A DNA stretch of 64,000 bases from Saccharomonospora cyanea NA-134 (GCF_000244975.1 NZ_CM001440.1:2464325-2528324); one strand, 5' to 3'. Positions 41,901 through 52,780 are shown, counted from the first letter of the stretch. A program made the numbers and translations. Notes: a model not told the origin generated them from the sequence alone.

Positions 41901-43271
41901 ATGACCGACAGAAACAGCGACATCGAGCGGCTCGCCGCACGCGTCCGCGGCGCCGTGCTCAGCCCCGCGTCCAGCGGCTACGACGCCGAGCGGACCGGGT
42001 TCCAACTGCACCACCCGCACCGCCCCACCGCGATCGTCGCCGCCACCTGCGCCGACGACGTGAGCGCCGCCGTGGAGTACGCCGCCGCTCACCGGACGCC
42101 GTTCGCCGTCCAGGCCACCGGACACGGCCACGCCGTGCCCACCGACGGGTTGCTGGTCAGCACGCGACGCATGACCGGCGTGCGGATCGACCCGGAGTCC
42201 CGCACCGCGTGGGTCGAGGCCGGAGCGACGTGGCGTCACGTCGTCGAGGCGGCGGCCCCCCACGGACTGGCACCGCTGTCCGGGAGTTTCCCCGACCTCG
42301 GCGCCGTCTCCTACACTCTGGGCGGCGGGCTGGGCCTGCTGGCCCGCCGGTACGGCTTCGCGGCCGACCACGTGCACAGGCTCGACGTGGTCACTCCCGA
42401 CGGGCGGCTGCGGCAGGTGACCGAGCAGTCCGAGCCCGACCTGTTCTGGGCTCTGCGCGGTGGGGGAGGGCACATCGGTGTGGTCACCGGCATGGAGATC
42501 GGCCTGGTGCCGGTCACCCACGTCTACGGCGGCAGCCTGCTGGTCGACGTCGAGCAGGCTCCCGACGTGCTGGACGCCTGGCGGCGGTGGACCGCCGACG
42601 TCCCGGAGGAGATGACCTCCGCGGTGTCCCTGCTGACCTACCCGGACGTGCCGGAGCTGCCGCGGGAACTGCGTGGCCGGTCGATCGCCCACCTCCGGAT
42701 CGTCCACCTCGGCTCACCCGGCGAGGGGAGCGCCGTGGTGGAGCCGCTCCGTGCGTGCGGGCCGATCCTGCGGGACACGCTGGCCGAACTCCCGTACCCG
42801 CGGGCCGGGACGATCTTCGACGAACCGGAGCAGCCGCATCCCTACCGAGGCGACAACGTCCTCGTACGCGAGCTCGACCCGAAAGCGCTCGCCGGGCTGA
42901 CGAAGGCGGCCGGACCCTCCGCGCGGGTGTTCACCGTGGCGGGGCTGCGACACCTGGGCGGAGCTCTCGCCAGGCCACCCCGCGCCGCGAACGCCGTCGG
43001 CCACCGCGACGCCCGCTACCTCGTGTCGATCCTCTCCCTGGTGGCCGAGGGCGAGGAGGAGCTGGTGCGAGAGCTGCACGACGACGCGCTCGCCCTGTTC
43101 GCCGACACCGCGCTGGGCCGCTGGCTCAACTTCGCGTTCCGCGAGCTGGGCCCGGACGAGCTCCGTTCCGGGTTCTCCCCCGGCGACTACGCACGGTTGC
43201 TGGAGGTCAGGCGCCGAGCCGACCCGCACGGGCTCCTGCACACCGGCCACGGTGGGCCGGGGGTGCGCTGA
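41901..43271 (+). CDS. FAD-binding PCMH/BBE-type oxidoreductase
   Basis: A 456-residue berberine-bridge-like flavoprotein. PTAIVAATCADDVSAAVEYAA leads into VQATGHGHAVPTDG, whose His is the usual covalent FAD ligand. GLAPLSGSFPDLGAVSYTLGGGLGLLARRYG and LFWALRGGGGHIGVVTGMEI are the other FAD contacts. A BBE-like C-terminal helix (ADPHGLLHTGHGG) completes it, although the classical NP-W(R) motif is altered. It oxidises a sugar or small alcohol/amine. ATG 41901 is favoured over GTG 41892. Control by the divergent WYL protein is expected. Confidence 0.9.
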   Translation: MTDRNSDIERLAARVRGAVLSPASSGYDAERTGFQLHHPHRPTAIVAATCADDVSAAVEYAAAHRTPFAVQATGHGHAVPTDGLLVSTRRMTGVRIDPESRTAWVEAGATWRHVVEAAAPHGLAPLSGSFPDLGAVSYTLGGGLGLLARRYGFAADHVHRLDVVTPDGRLRQVTEQSEPDLFWALRGGGGHIGVVTGMEIGLVPVTHVYGGSLLVDVEQAPDVLDAWRRWTADVPEEMTSAVSLLTYPDVPELPRELRGRSIAHLRIVHLGSPGEGSAVVEPLRACGPILRDTLAELPYPRAGTIFDEPEQPHPYRGDNVLVRELDPKALAGLTKAAGPSARVFTVAGLRHLGGALARPPRAANAVGHRDARYLVSILSLVAEGEEELVRELHDDALALFADTALGRWLNFAFRELGPDELRSGFSPGDYARLLEVRRRADPHGLLHTGHGGPGVR

Positions 43272-43307
43272 GGGCAGCGCGCGGTGACCGGAGCAGTGCC
43301 GAGACGC

Positions 43308-43532
43308 TCAGGTGATGATCCCGGGCAGCAGTCCCGCCGCGAGTGAGCGCCGCCTGCGCAGCCACACCTTCCGCGTGCCGTCGGAGAACAACCGGACGTT
43401 GGACAGCTCCCAGCCCGAGAACTCGGCCTGGATCGACAGTTGCACGGTCGCGGAGAGCCGGGACACACCGGGCGGCAACTGCACCCGGCGGTACTCCCAA
43501 TCGCCGTCCACCACCGCTTCCGCGTTCGTCAT
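43308..43532 (-). CDS. DUF5703 family protein
   Basis: A 74-residue actinobacterial protein. WEYRRVQLPPGVSRLSATVQLS and EFSGWELSNVRLFSDGTRKVWLRRR are the conserved core of DUF5703, ending with a hydrophobic tail (LAAGLLPGIIT). The function is unknown. ATG 43532 overlaps the stop of the lipoprotein gene by four bases. It is the last gene of a three-gene overlapping operon with aldo/keto reductase, suggesting coordinated synthesis. Confidence 0.85.
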   Translation of the reverse strand: MTNAEAVVDGDWEYRRVQLPPGVSRLSATVQLSIQAEFSGWELSNVRLFSDGTRKVWLRRRRSLAAGLLPGIIT

Positions 43533-44560
43533 GGAGTGATCACCTGGATCCCTTCCCCGGTCGCCGAGCCCACCACGACTCGGGACGTCTCTGAGTCGAC
43601 GGTAACCGAATCGGGCTGGCGAACGGTGGGATAGCGGTACCGCTCCGTGGGCTCCTCGCCGCGCACGTCGAAGCCGACGACCTCGTTGCGTGCGGTCAGG
43701 GTCACCCACAGCAGGTCGCGCTCGGAGTCGTAGGCCATGCCGTAGACACCGCCCGGGACCGGGTAGAGCTGGCGCAGCAGGAGCGGGTCGACGGAGAACG
43801 CCAGGAGGCCGCCGCTGCGGGTGTCGGTGACGAACACCCGGTCGTAGTCGTCGGTGACCACGTTCGTGGCGCCCTGGCCCGCGCGCAGGCCCACGCCGAT
43901 GTCCTGTCCCTCGATGTCAACCTCGAACACGGCGCTGCGCAACCGGTCGAGCACGATGGGTTTCCCGTCGACCACCACCACGTCGTCCGCGCTGTTCAGG
44001 CCACCGGCGATCACCGGCTCCAGGCGGCCGTCGTCCAGCACGCCGACGCCCTTGCGGTCGCGCAGGCTGAGCAGTGCGCGACCGTCGAGAACGGCCGCGC
44101 CGGTGGGCTCGCCCTTCGCGGGTGTGACGCGCAGTTCACCGTCGAGGGTGATGCGCGCGAGCGCGTTCTCGGACGGTACGGGCGCCAGCAGTTCGGCGCC
44201 CGCGACGGTGAGGTCCTCGGCCGGGCCGGGCAGTTCCACGACGGTGGGCTCGGGGTCCGGCCCGGCGAGGGCGTCGCGGTCGTAGAGCAGCACCCTGGCC
44301 GGGTCGGCGACGGCGACGGCGACGGCGCCGTTCTCCTGCGCCGTGGCCATGGCGGTGACGTCACCGTCGACGTCGATCACCGAGCCCTCGGGTGCGGTCG
44401 TGGTCTCCGGTGACGGTGGCGCGGTCGCCGCGGTGGGGTTGTCGATCACCTGCAGCTCGTCGGTCACCTCCTCCTCACCGGAGCAGGCCGCCAGCGGCAC
44501 CACAAGGGCGGCGGCCAGCGCGGCGAAGGTGAGTTTGGGGAGACTCGTGCGTGTTCTCAT
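43529..44560 (-). CDS. lipoprotein with beta-propeller-like repeats
   Basis: A 343-residue exported protein. The signal peptide ends in the lipobox LAAC (PLAACSG), so the mature N-terminal Cys should be lipidated. After a Thr/Pro-rich linker, the sequence repeats units such as VAVADPARVLLYDRDA, ALARITLDGELRV and VVGFDVRGEEPTERYRYP. These suggest a six- or seven-bladed propeller of the NHL/YncE type. It may bind a ligand at the cell surface. ATG 44560 overlaps the aldo/keto reductase stop by four bases, and its own end overlaps DUF5703. Confidence 0.85.
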   Translation of the reverse strand: MRTRTSLPKLTFAALAAALVVPLAACSGEEEVTDELQVIDNPTAATAPPSPETTTAPEGSVIDVDGDVTAMATAQENGAVAVAVADPARVLLYDRDALAGPDPEPTVVELPGPAEDLTVAGAELLAPVPSENALARITLDGELRVTPAKGEPTGAAVLDGRALLSLRDRKGVGVLDDGRLEPVIAGGLNSADDVVVVDGKPIVLDRLRSAVFEVDIEGQDIGVGLRAGQGATNVVTDDYDRVFVTDTRSGGLLAFSVDPLLLRQLYPVPGGVYGMAYDSERDLLWVTLTARNEVVGFDVRGEEPTERYRYPTVRQPDSVTVDSETSRVVVGSATGEGIQVITP

Positions 44561-45522
44561 GCGGGCCACCGTTCCGGATAGCCGAACTCGATGGCGCTGA
44601 CATCGTCGAGCGCCGCCTTGATCGCAGTGGGCAGGGTCAGGCTCTCGGCGGCGAGCGAGCCGGCGAGTTGGCTCTTGTCGCGGGCGCCCACGATGGGGGC
44701 GACCACGCCGGGTCGATCGCGCACCCACGCCAGGGCGACGGACAGCGGCGAGGTGCCCAGCCCTTCGGCCGCGGTGACGACCGCCTCGACGATGCGCGCC
44801 GCGCGTTCGGTGCGGTGCTGCTCGACGTAGCCCGCGTAGGCGGTGGACGCGCCGCGGGAGTCGGCCGGGGTGCCGGTGCGGTACTTGCCGGTGAGCACGC
44901 CACGGCCGAGCGGCGCCCACGGCAGTACGCCGATCCCGTGGTGCGTGGCGGCGGGCACGACCTCGCGTTCGATGCCGCGTTCGAGGAGGGAGTACTCGGA
45001 CTGGATCGACACGATCCGGCCCTCGGCGAGCGCCGAGGCGGCCGTCGCGAGCTGCCAGCCTGTGTAGTTGCACACACCGACGTAGCGGACCTTGCCGCTG
45101 CGCAGCGCGTACTCCAGGGCGGAGAGCGTCTCCTCGATCGGCACGGCCGCGTCCCACGCGTGCAGTTGCCACAGATCGAGGTGGTCGACCCCCAGCCTCC
45201 GCAAGGAGCCGTCCAACGCCGACAGCAACGCTCCGCGTGAGGCGCCGCCCCCGAACGGGCCGTCGGCCCTGCGAGCGACGGCCTTGGTGGCGAGTACCAC
45301 GTGATCGCGGGGCACCAGGTGTCCCAGCAGCGAACCCAGCAGGCGCTCGACCTCACCGTCGCCGTAGATGTCGGCGGTGTCGACGAGGGTTCCGCCCGCG
45401 TCGACGAACGCCGAGAGCTGGTTGGCGGCGTCCTCGGCGTCGGTGCCGGTCGACCACGAGAGGGTGCCGAGCCCCATCCGCGACACCCGCAGGCCGGAGG
45501 TGCCGAGCTGACGGCTTTCCAT
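44557..45522 (-). CDS. aldo/keto reductase
   Basis: A 321-residue TIM-barrel oxidoreductase of the AKR family. LGTSGLRVSRMGLGTLSWS, DTADIYGDGEVERLLGSLL (catalytic Asp and Tyr), VVLATKAVA (Lys) and LDLWQLHAWD (with the His) are intact. The NADPH-binding end GVVAPIVGARDKSQLAGSL is present. It reduces aldehydes or ketones with NADPH; the substrate is unknown. ATG 45522 opens the family N terminus. It is the first gene of a three-gene, ATGA-overlapping operon with a lipoprotein and DUF5703. The 378-bp gap upstream to 45900 has no recognisable gene. Confidence 0.93.
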   Translation of the reverse strand: MESRQLGTSGLRVSRMGLGTLSWSTGTDAEDAANQLSAFVDAGGTLVDTADIYGDGEVERLLGSLLGHLVPRDHVVLATKAVARRADGPFGGGASRGALLSALDGSLRRLGVDHLDLWQLHAWDAAVPIEETLSALEYALRSGKVRYVGVCNYTGWQLATAASALAEGRIVSIQSEYSLLERGIEREVVPAATHHGIGVLPWAPLGRGVLTGKYRTGTPADSRGASTAYAGYVEQHRTERAARIVEAVVTAAEGLGTSPLSVALAWVRDRPGVVAPIVGARDKSQLAGSLAAESLTLPTAIKAALDDVSAIEFGYPERWPA

Positions 45523-45900
45523 GCGCCAGAGCCTAACCGTCGCCCGTGCGGGTTCGTGACCAAGGCATGTCGGGCGGCGCGTCATCGCCCGATGGTGTCG
45601 AAGGCTCATCCCGCCCGCCGGTGGCGGGACGCCGCCACAGCGGTTTCGGAAGGGGCACCGGCGGTCGAGTCCGAGCTGCCTGCCCTGTGGTGGTCTCGTC
45701 GGGTCCGTGCGCGATGATCGGGATACTCGCGAGTAGTGCGCTGTTTCGGGTCGCGCGGGGGACGCTCTCACGCAGCTCGGGGCGGTGGATATCGTGCCGC
45801 TGACAGACCAACGGAAGTCGAACCGGTCGGCAACGCTTCAACGGTGGGAGACGTCTTGACCCCGTATCAGCCCCATGAGGGCGGTGTTTCATCAGGTCGG

Positions 45901-46944
45901 ATGCGATTGGGACTGAACCTCGGGTACTGGCGTGCGGGCAAGGGCGCGGAGACCCTGGCTCTGGCCAAGGAGGCCGACACGCTCGGCTACTCGGTGGTGT
46001 GGGTCGCGGAGGCGTACGGGTCCGACGCGGCGACCGTGCTCTCCTGGATCGCGGCCCAGACCTCGTCCGTCGACATCGGAAGCGCGGTGCTGCAGATCCC
46101 GGCGCGAACCCCGGCGGCGACGGCCATGACGGCCGCGACACTGGACACGCTCTCCGGCGGCCGGTTCCGGCTCGGGCTCGGCGTGTCGGGTCCACAGGTG
46201 TCCGAGGGCTGGCACGGGGTCCGGTTCACCGCCCCGCTCGGCCGTACCCGTGAGTACGTCGACATCGTGCGGATGGCGCTGCGGCGCGAGCGGGTGGGCT
46301 ACGCCGGCGAGCACTTCCAGCTCCCGCTGCCCGACGGCCCGGGCAAGGCACTGGCCCTGACGATGCACCCGGTGCGGGAGCGCATCCCCACCTACCTCGC
46401 CGCCATCGGGCCCAGGAACCTGGAACTCACCGGAGAGATCGCCGACGGCTGGCTGCCGGTGTTCTTCTCGCCCGAGCACGCGGCCACCCAGCTCGATCAC
46501 GTCGCCGCCGGTGCCGCCAGGGCCGGTCGCACGCTCGCCGACCTCGACGTCGCGCCCACGGTGCCGCTGGTGCCGGGTGACGACTGGACGGTGTGCGCCG
46601 ACTCCGTGCGCGCCTACGCGGCGCTGTACCTGGGTGGCATGGGCAGCCGGGACAAGAACTTCTACAACCGCCTCGCGGTGCGGATGGGCTTCGCCGACGC
46701 CGCTGCCGAGGTGCAGGAGCGTTACCTGGCCAAGGACTACGAGGGCGCGATGGCGGCGGTGCCGCTGGAGTTCCTCGACGCGACGTCGCTGCTCGGCCCG
46801 GTCGAGCGCATCGCCGAGCGCATGACCGCGTTCGCGGAGGCGGGTGTCACGACGCTCAGCGTGCTGCCGTTCGTGGCCCCGGAGAACGCCCCCGCCGCGT
46901 TGCGCACGGCCCTGGAGGCACTGGAGAAGGCGGGAGTGGCCTGA
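45901..46944 (+). CDS. LLM class F420-dependent oxidoreductase
   Basis: A 347-residue luciferase-like monooxygenase-fold protein. [26 protein letters not shown] and [16 protein letters not shown] are the usual beginning for F420-dependent members. [29 protein letters not shown] and [20 protein letters not shown] complete the barrel. It uses reduced F420 for hydride transfer to an unknown substrate. Both this and the next gene are common partners in actinobacteria. ATG 45901 begins the fold; AGG is five bases upstream. Its stop overlaps the uppP start by one base (TGATG). Confidence 0.9.
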   Translation: MRLGLNLGYWRAGKGAETLALAKEADTLGYSVVWVAEAYGSDAATVLSWIAAQTSSVDIGSAVLQIPARTPAATAMTAATLDTLSGGRFRLGLGVSGPQVSEGWHGVRFTAPLGRTREYVDIVRMALRRERVGYAGEHFQLPLPDGPGKALALTMHPVRERIPTYLAAIGPRNLELTGEIADGWLPVFFSPEHAATQLDHVAAGAARAGRTLADLDVAPTVPLVPGDDWTVCADSVRAYAALYLGGMGSRDKNFYNRLAVRMGFADAAAEVQERYLAKDYEGAMAAVPLEFLDATSLLGPVERIAERMTAFAEAGVTTLSVLPFVAPENAPAALRTALEALEKAGVA

Positions 46945-47804
46945 TGGGTTGGTTCGAGGCTCTGGTTCTGGGGCTCGTGCAGGGGTTGACGGAGTTCCTC
47001 CCGATCTCCTCCAGCGCCCACGTCCGCCTGACGGCGGCGTTCGCGGGGTGGGACGACCCCGGCGCCGCGTTCACGGCCGTCACCCAGATCGGCACCGAGC
47101 TCGCGGTGCTGCTGTACTTCAGCAGGAAGATCGGCCGGATCCTGCACCACTGGTTCCTGTCGCTCACCAAGCGTGAGTACCGCTCCGACCCGGACGCGAA
47201 GATGGGCTGGCTCATCATCGTCGGATCGGTCCCGATCGGGGTGCTGGGGCTGCTGTTCGAGGAGCGCATCGAGAGCGTGTTCCGCGACCTGCGGCTGACG
47301 GCCACGACGCTCATCGTGTTCGGTCTGCTGCTGTTGCTCGCCGACCGGATCGGCCGCAAGGACCGGGAACTCGACCAGCTGACCGTTCCCCACGGCCTCG
47401 CCTACGGCTTCGCGCAGGCGCTGGCGCTCATCCCCGGGGTGTCGCGGTCGGGCGGCACGATCACCGGCGGGCTGCTGCTCGGCTACAAGCGTGCGGACGC
47501 CGCGGAGTACGCGTTCCTGCTGGCGGTGCCCGCGGTGCTCGCCTCGGGCGCCTACAAGCTCACCGACATCGGAGAGGGTGACGCACCCGGTGTGGGCCCG
47601 ACCCTGCTGGCCACCATCGTGTCGTTCGGCGTCGGGTACGCCGTGATCGCGTGGCTGATGTCCTACATCAAGAAGAACAGTTTCCTGCCGTTCGTGATCT
47701 ACCGCGTCGCCTTGGGCGTGCTGGTGCTGGTACTGGTCTTCACCGGGGTGTTGGATCCCGACGCGGGCCCGGCCGTGACCGACGCGGTGGGGCAGCGGGA
47801 GTGA
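46944..47804 (+). CDS. uppP: undecaprenyl-diphosphatase
   Basis: A 286-residue membrane protein of the BacA/UppP family with about eight helices. [20 protein letters not shown] is the first active-site motif and [21 protein letters not shown] the second, each bringing catalytic Ser, Glu, Arg and His residues into the membrane pocket. It converts undecaprenyl diphosphate to the monophosphate, recycling the lipid carrier of peptidoglycan and other wall glycans; it also gives bacitracin tolerance. It is translationally coupled to the LLM gene. Confidence 0.95.
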   Translation: MGWFEALVLGLVQGLTEFLPISSSAHVRLTAAFAGWDDPGAAFTAVTQIGTELAVLLYFSRKIGRILHHWFLSLTKREYRSDPDAKMGWLIIVGSVPIGVLGLLFEERIESVFRDLRLTATTLIVFGLLLLLADRIGRKDRELDQLTVPHGLAYGFAQALALIPGVSRSGGTITGGLLLGYKRADAAEYAFLLAVPAVLASGAYKLTDIGEGDAPGVGPTLLATIVSFGVGYAVIAWLMSYIKKNSFLPFVIYRVALGVLVLVLVFTGVLDPDAGPAVTDAVGQRE

Positions 47805-47821
47805 GGCCGTAGGGTGGCGTC

Positions 47822-48532
47822 GTGGCTACTGTGATCCTGCTCAGACACGGCAGGTCGACGGCGAACAGTGCGGGCGTGTTGGCCGGACGCACCCCCGGCG
47901 TCGGTCTGGACGACACCGGCCGTGCCCAGGCGGAGGGGTTGGTGACGCGCCTGGCGGACGTGCCACTGGCTGCGGTGCTGACGTCGCCGTTGCTGCGGTG
48001 CAGGCAGACGGTGGCGCCGCTGCTGAAGGACCGACAGCTCCCACAGCGAACGGAAGCCCGGCTGTCCGAAGTCGACTACGGCGAGTGGGCGGGCAAAGAG
48101 CTCAAGGAGCTGGCCAAGCACCCGCTGTGGAAGGTGGTGCAGTCGCAGCCGTCGGCCGTGGTCTTCCCCGGCGGGGAGAGCCTCGCCCAGATGCAGACAC
48201 GGGCCGTGCGGGCGATGCGGGAGCACGATGAGCGCATCACGGCCGAGCACGGTGAGCATTCGGTGTGGCTGGCGTGCACCCACGGCGATGTGATCAAGGC
48301 GGTGCTGGCCGACGCGCTCGGCCAGCACCTCGACCTGTTCCAGCGCACGGTCGTCGAGCCGGCGTCGGTGTCGGTGATCCGCTACACCGAGATCCGGCCG
48401 TTCGTGCTGCGGATGAACGACTGCGGGGGTGAGCTGAGCGGGATCGTGCCGCCCAAGCCGAAGCGGCGGCGCAGGGACGGCGGGCTCTCCTCCGACGCGG
48501 AGGTCGGAGGATCGACAGGACGAAAGGATTGA
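47822..48532 (+). CDS. histidine phosphatase family protein (MSMEG_4193 type)
   Basis: A 236-residue phosphoglycerate-mutase-like phosphatase. ILLRHGRSTANSAGVLAGRTPG carries the phospho-accepting His of the RHG motif. LTSPLLRCRQTV has the conserved Arg, YGEWAGKE the Glu, and WLACTHGDVIKAVLADAL the second catalytic His. The last 35 residues are Lys/Arg-rich. The actinobacterial MSMEG_4193 group lies next to uppP in many genomes; its substrate is not known. GTG 47822 is the family start. Confidence 0.92.
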   Translation: MATVILLRHGRSTANSAGVLAGRTPGVGLDDTGRAQAEGLVTRLADVPLAAVLTSPLLRCRQTVAPLLKDRQLPQRTEARLSEVDYGEWAGKELKELAKHPLWKVVQSQPSAVVFPGGESLAQMQTRAVRAMREHDERITAEHGEHSVWLACTHGDVIKAVLADALGQHLDLFQRTVVEPASVSVIRYTEIRPFVLRMNDCGGELSGIVPPKPKRRRRDGGLSSDAEVGGSTGRKD

Positions 48533-48534
48533 TC

Positions 48535-50586
48535 GTGACGACTGCGGACAACCCGCTGTTGGCGGCGAGTGAGCTGCCGTACGAGCTGCCGCCGTTCGAC
48601 CGGATCTCGGGCGAGCACTTCCTGCCCGCGTTCGAGGCGGGAATGGCGGAGCAGATCTCCGAGGTGGAGGCCATCGCGAACAATCCGGAGCCGCCGACGT
48701 TCGACAACACGATCGTGGCGCTCGAACGCTCCGGCGAGTTGCTCGACCGGGTCTCGGAGGTGTTCTTCAACCTCAACGCCTCCCACACCGACGACACCCT
48801 GCGGGCCGTGCACGCCGAGATCGCGCCGAAGCTGGCCACGCACTCGGACGCCATCCACCTGAATCCGGCGTTGTTCGCCCGCGTGGAGAGGCTGTACGAG
48901 GACGCCGACTCGCTCGGGTTGGACTCCGAGTCGGCGTGGCTGTTGCGCCGCTACCACCTGGATTTCGTGCGTGCCGGTGCGGCGTTGCCGGAGGCCGACC
49001 AGGAGCGGTTGCGGGAACTCAACACCGAGCTGTCGTCGCTGTCGACCCGCTTCCAGGACAACCTGCTGGCCGACACGAACGACCTCGCGGTCCTGGTGTC
49101 CGACCGCGAGGAGCTGGCGGGCCTGTCGGACGCGACGATCGCGGCGGCGGCCGAGGCGGCCACCGCCCGGGGTGAGGACGGCAAGTACCTGCTGACGCTG
49201 TCGTTGCCGACGGCGCAGCCGCTGCTGGCGTCGCTTGAGAACCGGGCGCTGCGAGAGCGGCTCTTCCGCGCTTCGGTGACGCGCGGCAACCGGGGCAACG
49301 AGCACGACAACAAGGCGGTGTTGACGCGGATCGCGCGGCTGCGGGCGGAGCGGGCCGCGCTGCTGGGTTATGCGAACCACGCCGAGTACGTGATCGAGGA
49401 CCAGACGGCGGGCACGGCGCGGGCGGCCACGGAGCTGCTGCACCGGCTGGCCCCGGTGGCGGTGTCCAACGCCCGCGCCGAGGCGGCCGAGCTGGTCGAG
49501 GAGGTCGCGCGGTCCGGTTCGGACCATCCGCTGGAGCCGTGGGACTGGGCGTTCTACGCCGAGCGGGTCCGTAAGCGTCGGTTCGACGTCGACGACGCCG
49601 AGCTGCGCCCGTACTTCGAGCTGGACAGGGTGCTGCGGGACGGGGTGTTCCACGCCGCGACGAAGCTGTACGGGTTGACGTTCACCGAGCGTGACGACCT
49701 GCCGACCTACCATCCCGACGTGCGGGTGTTCGAGGTGTTCGACGCCGACGGCGGTCCGCTGGGGCTGTTCCTCGGCGACTACTACGCGCGTGACTCCAAG
49801 CGGGGCGGTGCGTGGATGAACTCCTACCGCGTGCCCTCACGGTTGTTGGACCGCAAGCCGGTGGTGGTGAACAACCTGAACATCACCAAGCCGCCGGCGG
49901 GCGAGCCGACGCTGCTGACCTTCGACGAGGTGGTGACGGCGTTCCACGAGTTCGGCCACGCCCTGCACGAGTTGCTGTCGGACACGCGGTACCCCACGTT
50001 GGCGGGCACGAGCGTGCCGAGGGACTTCGTGGAGTTCCCCTCGCAGGTCAACGAGATGTGGGTGTTGTGGCCGGAGGTGCTGGACAACTACGCCCGCCAC
50101 CACCGCACGGGTGAGCCGTTGCCGCAGCATCTGGTGGAGAGGCTGCGGGAGTCGCGCACCTACGGCGAGGGCTTCGCGACGACGGAGTACCTGGCCGCGT
50201 CGCTGCTGGACCTGGCGTGGCACACGTTGGACGCCGACACGACGGTCGACGACGTGGCCGCGTTCCAGGCGCAGGCGCTGGAGAAGGCAGGAGTGGCGGT
50301 GCCGGAGGTGCCGCCGCGTTACGCCAGCACGTACTTCGCGCACATCTTCTGCAACGGCTACTCGGCGGGCTACTACTCCTACATCTGGAGCGAGGTGCTG
50401 GACGCCGACACGGTGGAGTGGTTCCGGGAGAACGGGGGCCTGACGCGGGAGAACGGCGACCACTTCCGGCGGGAGCTGTTGGCGCGGGGCGGCAGCAAGG
50501 ACCCGATGGAGTCGTTCCGGACGTTCCGGGGGCGCGACCCGGAGATCGAGCCGTTGCTGAAGCGCCGGGGCCTGACGGGAGCGTAG
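48535..50586 (+). CDS. dcp: M3 family metallopeptidase (peptidyl-dipeptidase Dcp-like)
   Basis: A 683-residue cytoplasmic zinc peptidase. HEFGHALHEL at about residue 470 is the HEXXH motif, and the third ligand Glu follows in FVEFPSQVNEMW. The long N-terminal helical part (LLRRYHLDFVRAGAALPE, FQDNLLADTNDLAV) and the C-terminal ARYASTYFAHIF-like end are typical of Dcp/OpdA. It trims C-terminal dipeptides or digests oligopeptides, consistent with peptide turnover. GTG 48535 is placed seven bases after AAAGGA; a TTG at 48529 overlapping the preceding stop is less likely. Confidence 0.93.
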   Translation: MTTADNPLLAASELPYELPPFDRISGEHFLPAFEAGMAEQISEVEAIANNPEPPTFDNTIVALERSGELLDRVSEVFFNLNASHTDDTLRAVHAEIAPKLATHSDAIHLNPALFARVERLYEDADSLGLDSESAWLLRRYHLDFVRAGAALPEADQERLRELNTELSSLSTRFQDNLLADTNDLAVLVSDREELAGLSDATIAAAAEAATARGEDGKYLLTLSLPTAQPLLASLENRALRERLFRASVTRGNRGNEHDNKAVLTRIARLRAERAALLGYANHAEYVIEDQTAGTARAATELLHRLAPVAVSNARAEAAELVEEVARSGSDHPLEPWDWAFYAERVRKRRFDVDDAELRPYFELDRVLRDGVFHAATKLYGLTFTERDDLPTYHPDVRVFEVFDADGGPLGLFLGDYYARDSKRGGAWMNSYRVPSRLLDRKPVVVNNLNITKPPAGEPTLLTFDEVVTAFHEFGHALHELLSDTRYPTLAGTSVPRDFVEFPSQVNEMWVLWPEVLDNYARHHRTGEPLPQHLVERLRESRTYGEGFATTEYLAASLLDLAWHTLDADTTVDDVAAFQAQALEKAGVAVPEVPPRYASTYFAHIFCNGYSAGYYSYIWSEVLDADTVEWFRENGGLTRENGDHFRRELLARGGSKDPMESFRTFRGRDPEIEPLLKRRGLTGA

Positions 50587-50609
50587 CGGGGCCGGCGTGG
50601 GCGGCCGGG

Positions 50610-51350
50610 TCAGTTCGGCAGGTCGCCCACGCTGTCGCGATAGTGGTCCGAGCGCGTCCGTCGGGTCCAGGGCCACGTGAGCAGGGCCCAGGCGGCGAGG
50701 ATGAGCATCACTTCGATCACGACGTACCAGGGCCAGGGGCCGAGGGCGTCGAGCACCGAGCCGGTGGCGGGTTTGCGGTTGAGGTAGCCGTAGTTGGTGC
50801 CCGTGACGCTGTTGAAGGCCATCGCGAGGACGGCCCAGCTCGCGGTGATTTTGACGGTGGTGCGGTAGTCGCGCCACGTGGGGTGCAGTCCCACGCCCCA
50901 CGTGAGGTAGACGGCGGCCCATATCACGAGCAGGTGCAGGGCCCAGAACGCCAGGAACTCGTGGTGGGGGAAGTCGGGGGCGTCGAGCACGGGGGAGAAC
51001 AGGGCCTGCGGGGAGAGTGTGAGGCACCAGTAGTAGGTGAGCGCGTAGGCCCAGCGGGTGTGGGTGAACAACGCGTACGCGGCGACGAAACCGGCGAGGT
51101 CGGACAGGTGTAGGGGGATGGTGTCGAGCAGGTCCCAGTCACGGGACGACACCGTGTAGCCGAGGGCGCCGACGTGGATGGTGAGGAGCACGGCGCCGAA
51201 GGTGCGGCTGGTGCGGCGTTCGGTGGGGGTGTGGCGGTGGGCTCGGCCTGTGAGGACGAGGGCGAGGCAACCGAGGGCGAACACGGCGAGCACCACCCAG
51301 TGGGAGAGGCCGTAGGCGGTGAACTGCTCCTGCGCTGTCGTCGCGTCCAT
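50610..51350 (-). CDS. TIGR02206 family integral membrane protein
   Basis: A 246-residue protein with six to seven membrane helices. FTAYGLSHWVVLAVFALGCLAL opens the family. TIPLHLSDLAGFVAAYAL, TYYWCLTLSPQALFSP, HLLVIWAAVYLTWG and GTNYGYLNRKPATGSVLDALGPWPWYV are the conserved TIGR02206 segments (HL-D and NY-YL). The function is unknown. ATG 51350 is the best match to the family N terminus; ATG 51392 is possible. The 18-bp dyad at 51427 lies 77 bases upstream, in the right place for an operator. Confidence 0.88.
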   Translation of the reverse strand: MDATTAQEQFTAYGLSHWVVLAVFALGCLALVLTGRAHRHTPTERRTSRTFGAVLLTIHVGALGYTVSSRDWDLLDTIPLHLSDLAGFVAAYALFTHTRWAYALTYYWCLTLSPQALFSPVLDAPDFPHHEFLAFWALHLLVIWAAVYLTWGVGLHPTWRDYRTTVKITASWAVLAMAFNSVTGTNYGYLNRKPATGSVLDALGPWPWYVVIEVMLILAAWALLTWPWTRRTRSDHYRDSVGDLPN

Positions 51351-51426
51351 GGCTGTGCCGTGATGGTCGCCTGTCGGGTGTCGCCCTTCCATCGTGGCAG
51401 CTGGGCGCGCTCCGCGACACCCGAGT

Positions 51427-51444
51427 TGTATAACGCCCTATACG
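51427..51444. promoter_or_regulatory. 18-bp dyad TGTATAACGCCCTATACG, copy 3
   Basis: The third copy of the dyad found at 16383 and 26963, again differing only at the central base. It lies just upstream of the TIGR02206 gene (minus strand) and beyond the terminator of mdh. Confidence 0.75.
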
Positions 51445-51490
51445 TCTGGGCTTGAAAGGGCGGATTCTCCTTGGGCCGACCGAGACAACA

Positions 51491-51533
51491 AAGGGCCGTC
51501 TTCCCGAACGAATCGCTCAGGAAGATGGCCCTT
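51491..51533 (-). terminator. intrinsic terminator of mdh
   Basis: A 14-bp stem pairs AAGGGCCGTCTTCC (51491-51504) with GGAAGATGGCCCTT (51520-51533), with one G-T wobble and a 15-base loop. On the minus strand it starts 12 bases after the mdh stop and is followed by a T-rich run (TTTGTTGT reading across the stem end). It is the clearest rho-independent terminator in the window. Confidence 0.85.
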
Positions 51534-51544
51534 GTCGACTCGAC

Positions 51545-52555
<1,011 letters not shown>

Positions 52556-52780
52556 TCAGTGCTTGTACCCGGGATGTTATCGGCCGTTCTCGCAGCGGGG
52601 CGGGTGCGTCACCTCACCTGAACCGATTGAGCGGTGTTGTCATGATCACCTCGTCCTGCGGTGGCGGTCCGCAACCTGCGTACGGGCGGTGAGGTCGCGG
52701 GCAAAGCGGTCAGGCAGCGTCCGCTTTGTTTGCGATCGTCGTCGTGTATTCCGGAAGCGACGCGGGAGGATTCGAAGTCG

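Noticed and set aside
45523-45900. Possible gene in the gap between aldo/keto reductase and LLM genes
   Set aside because: Several frames are open, as expected at high GC, but none has a ribosome site, balanced composition or a recognisable motif.
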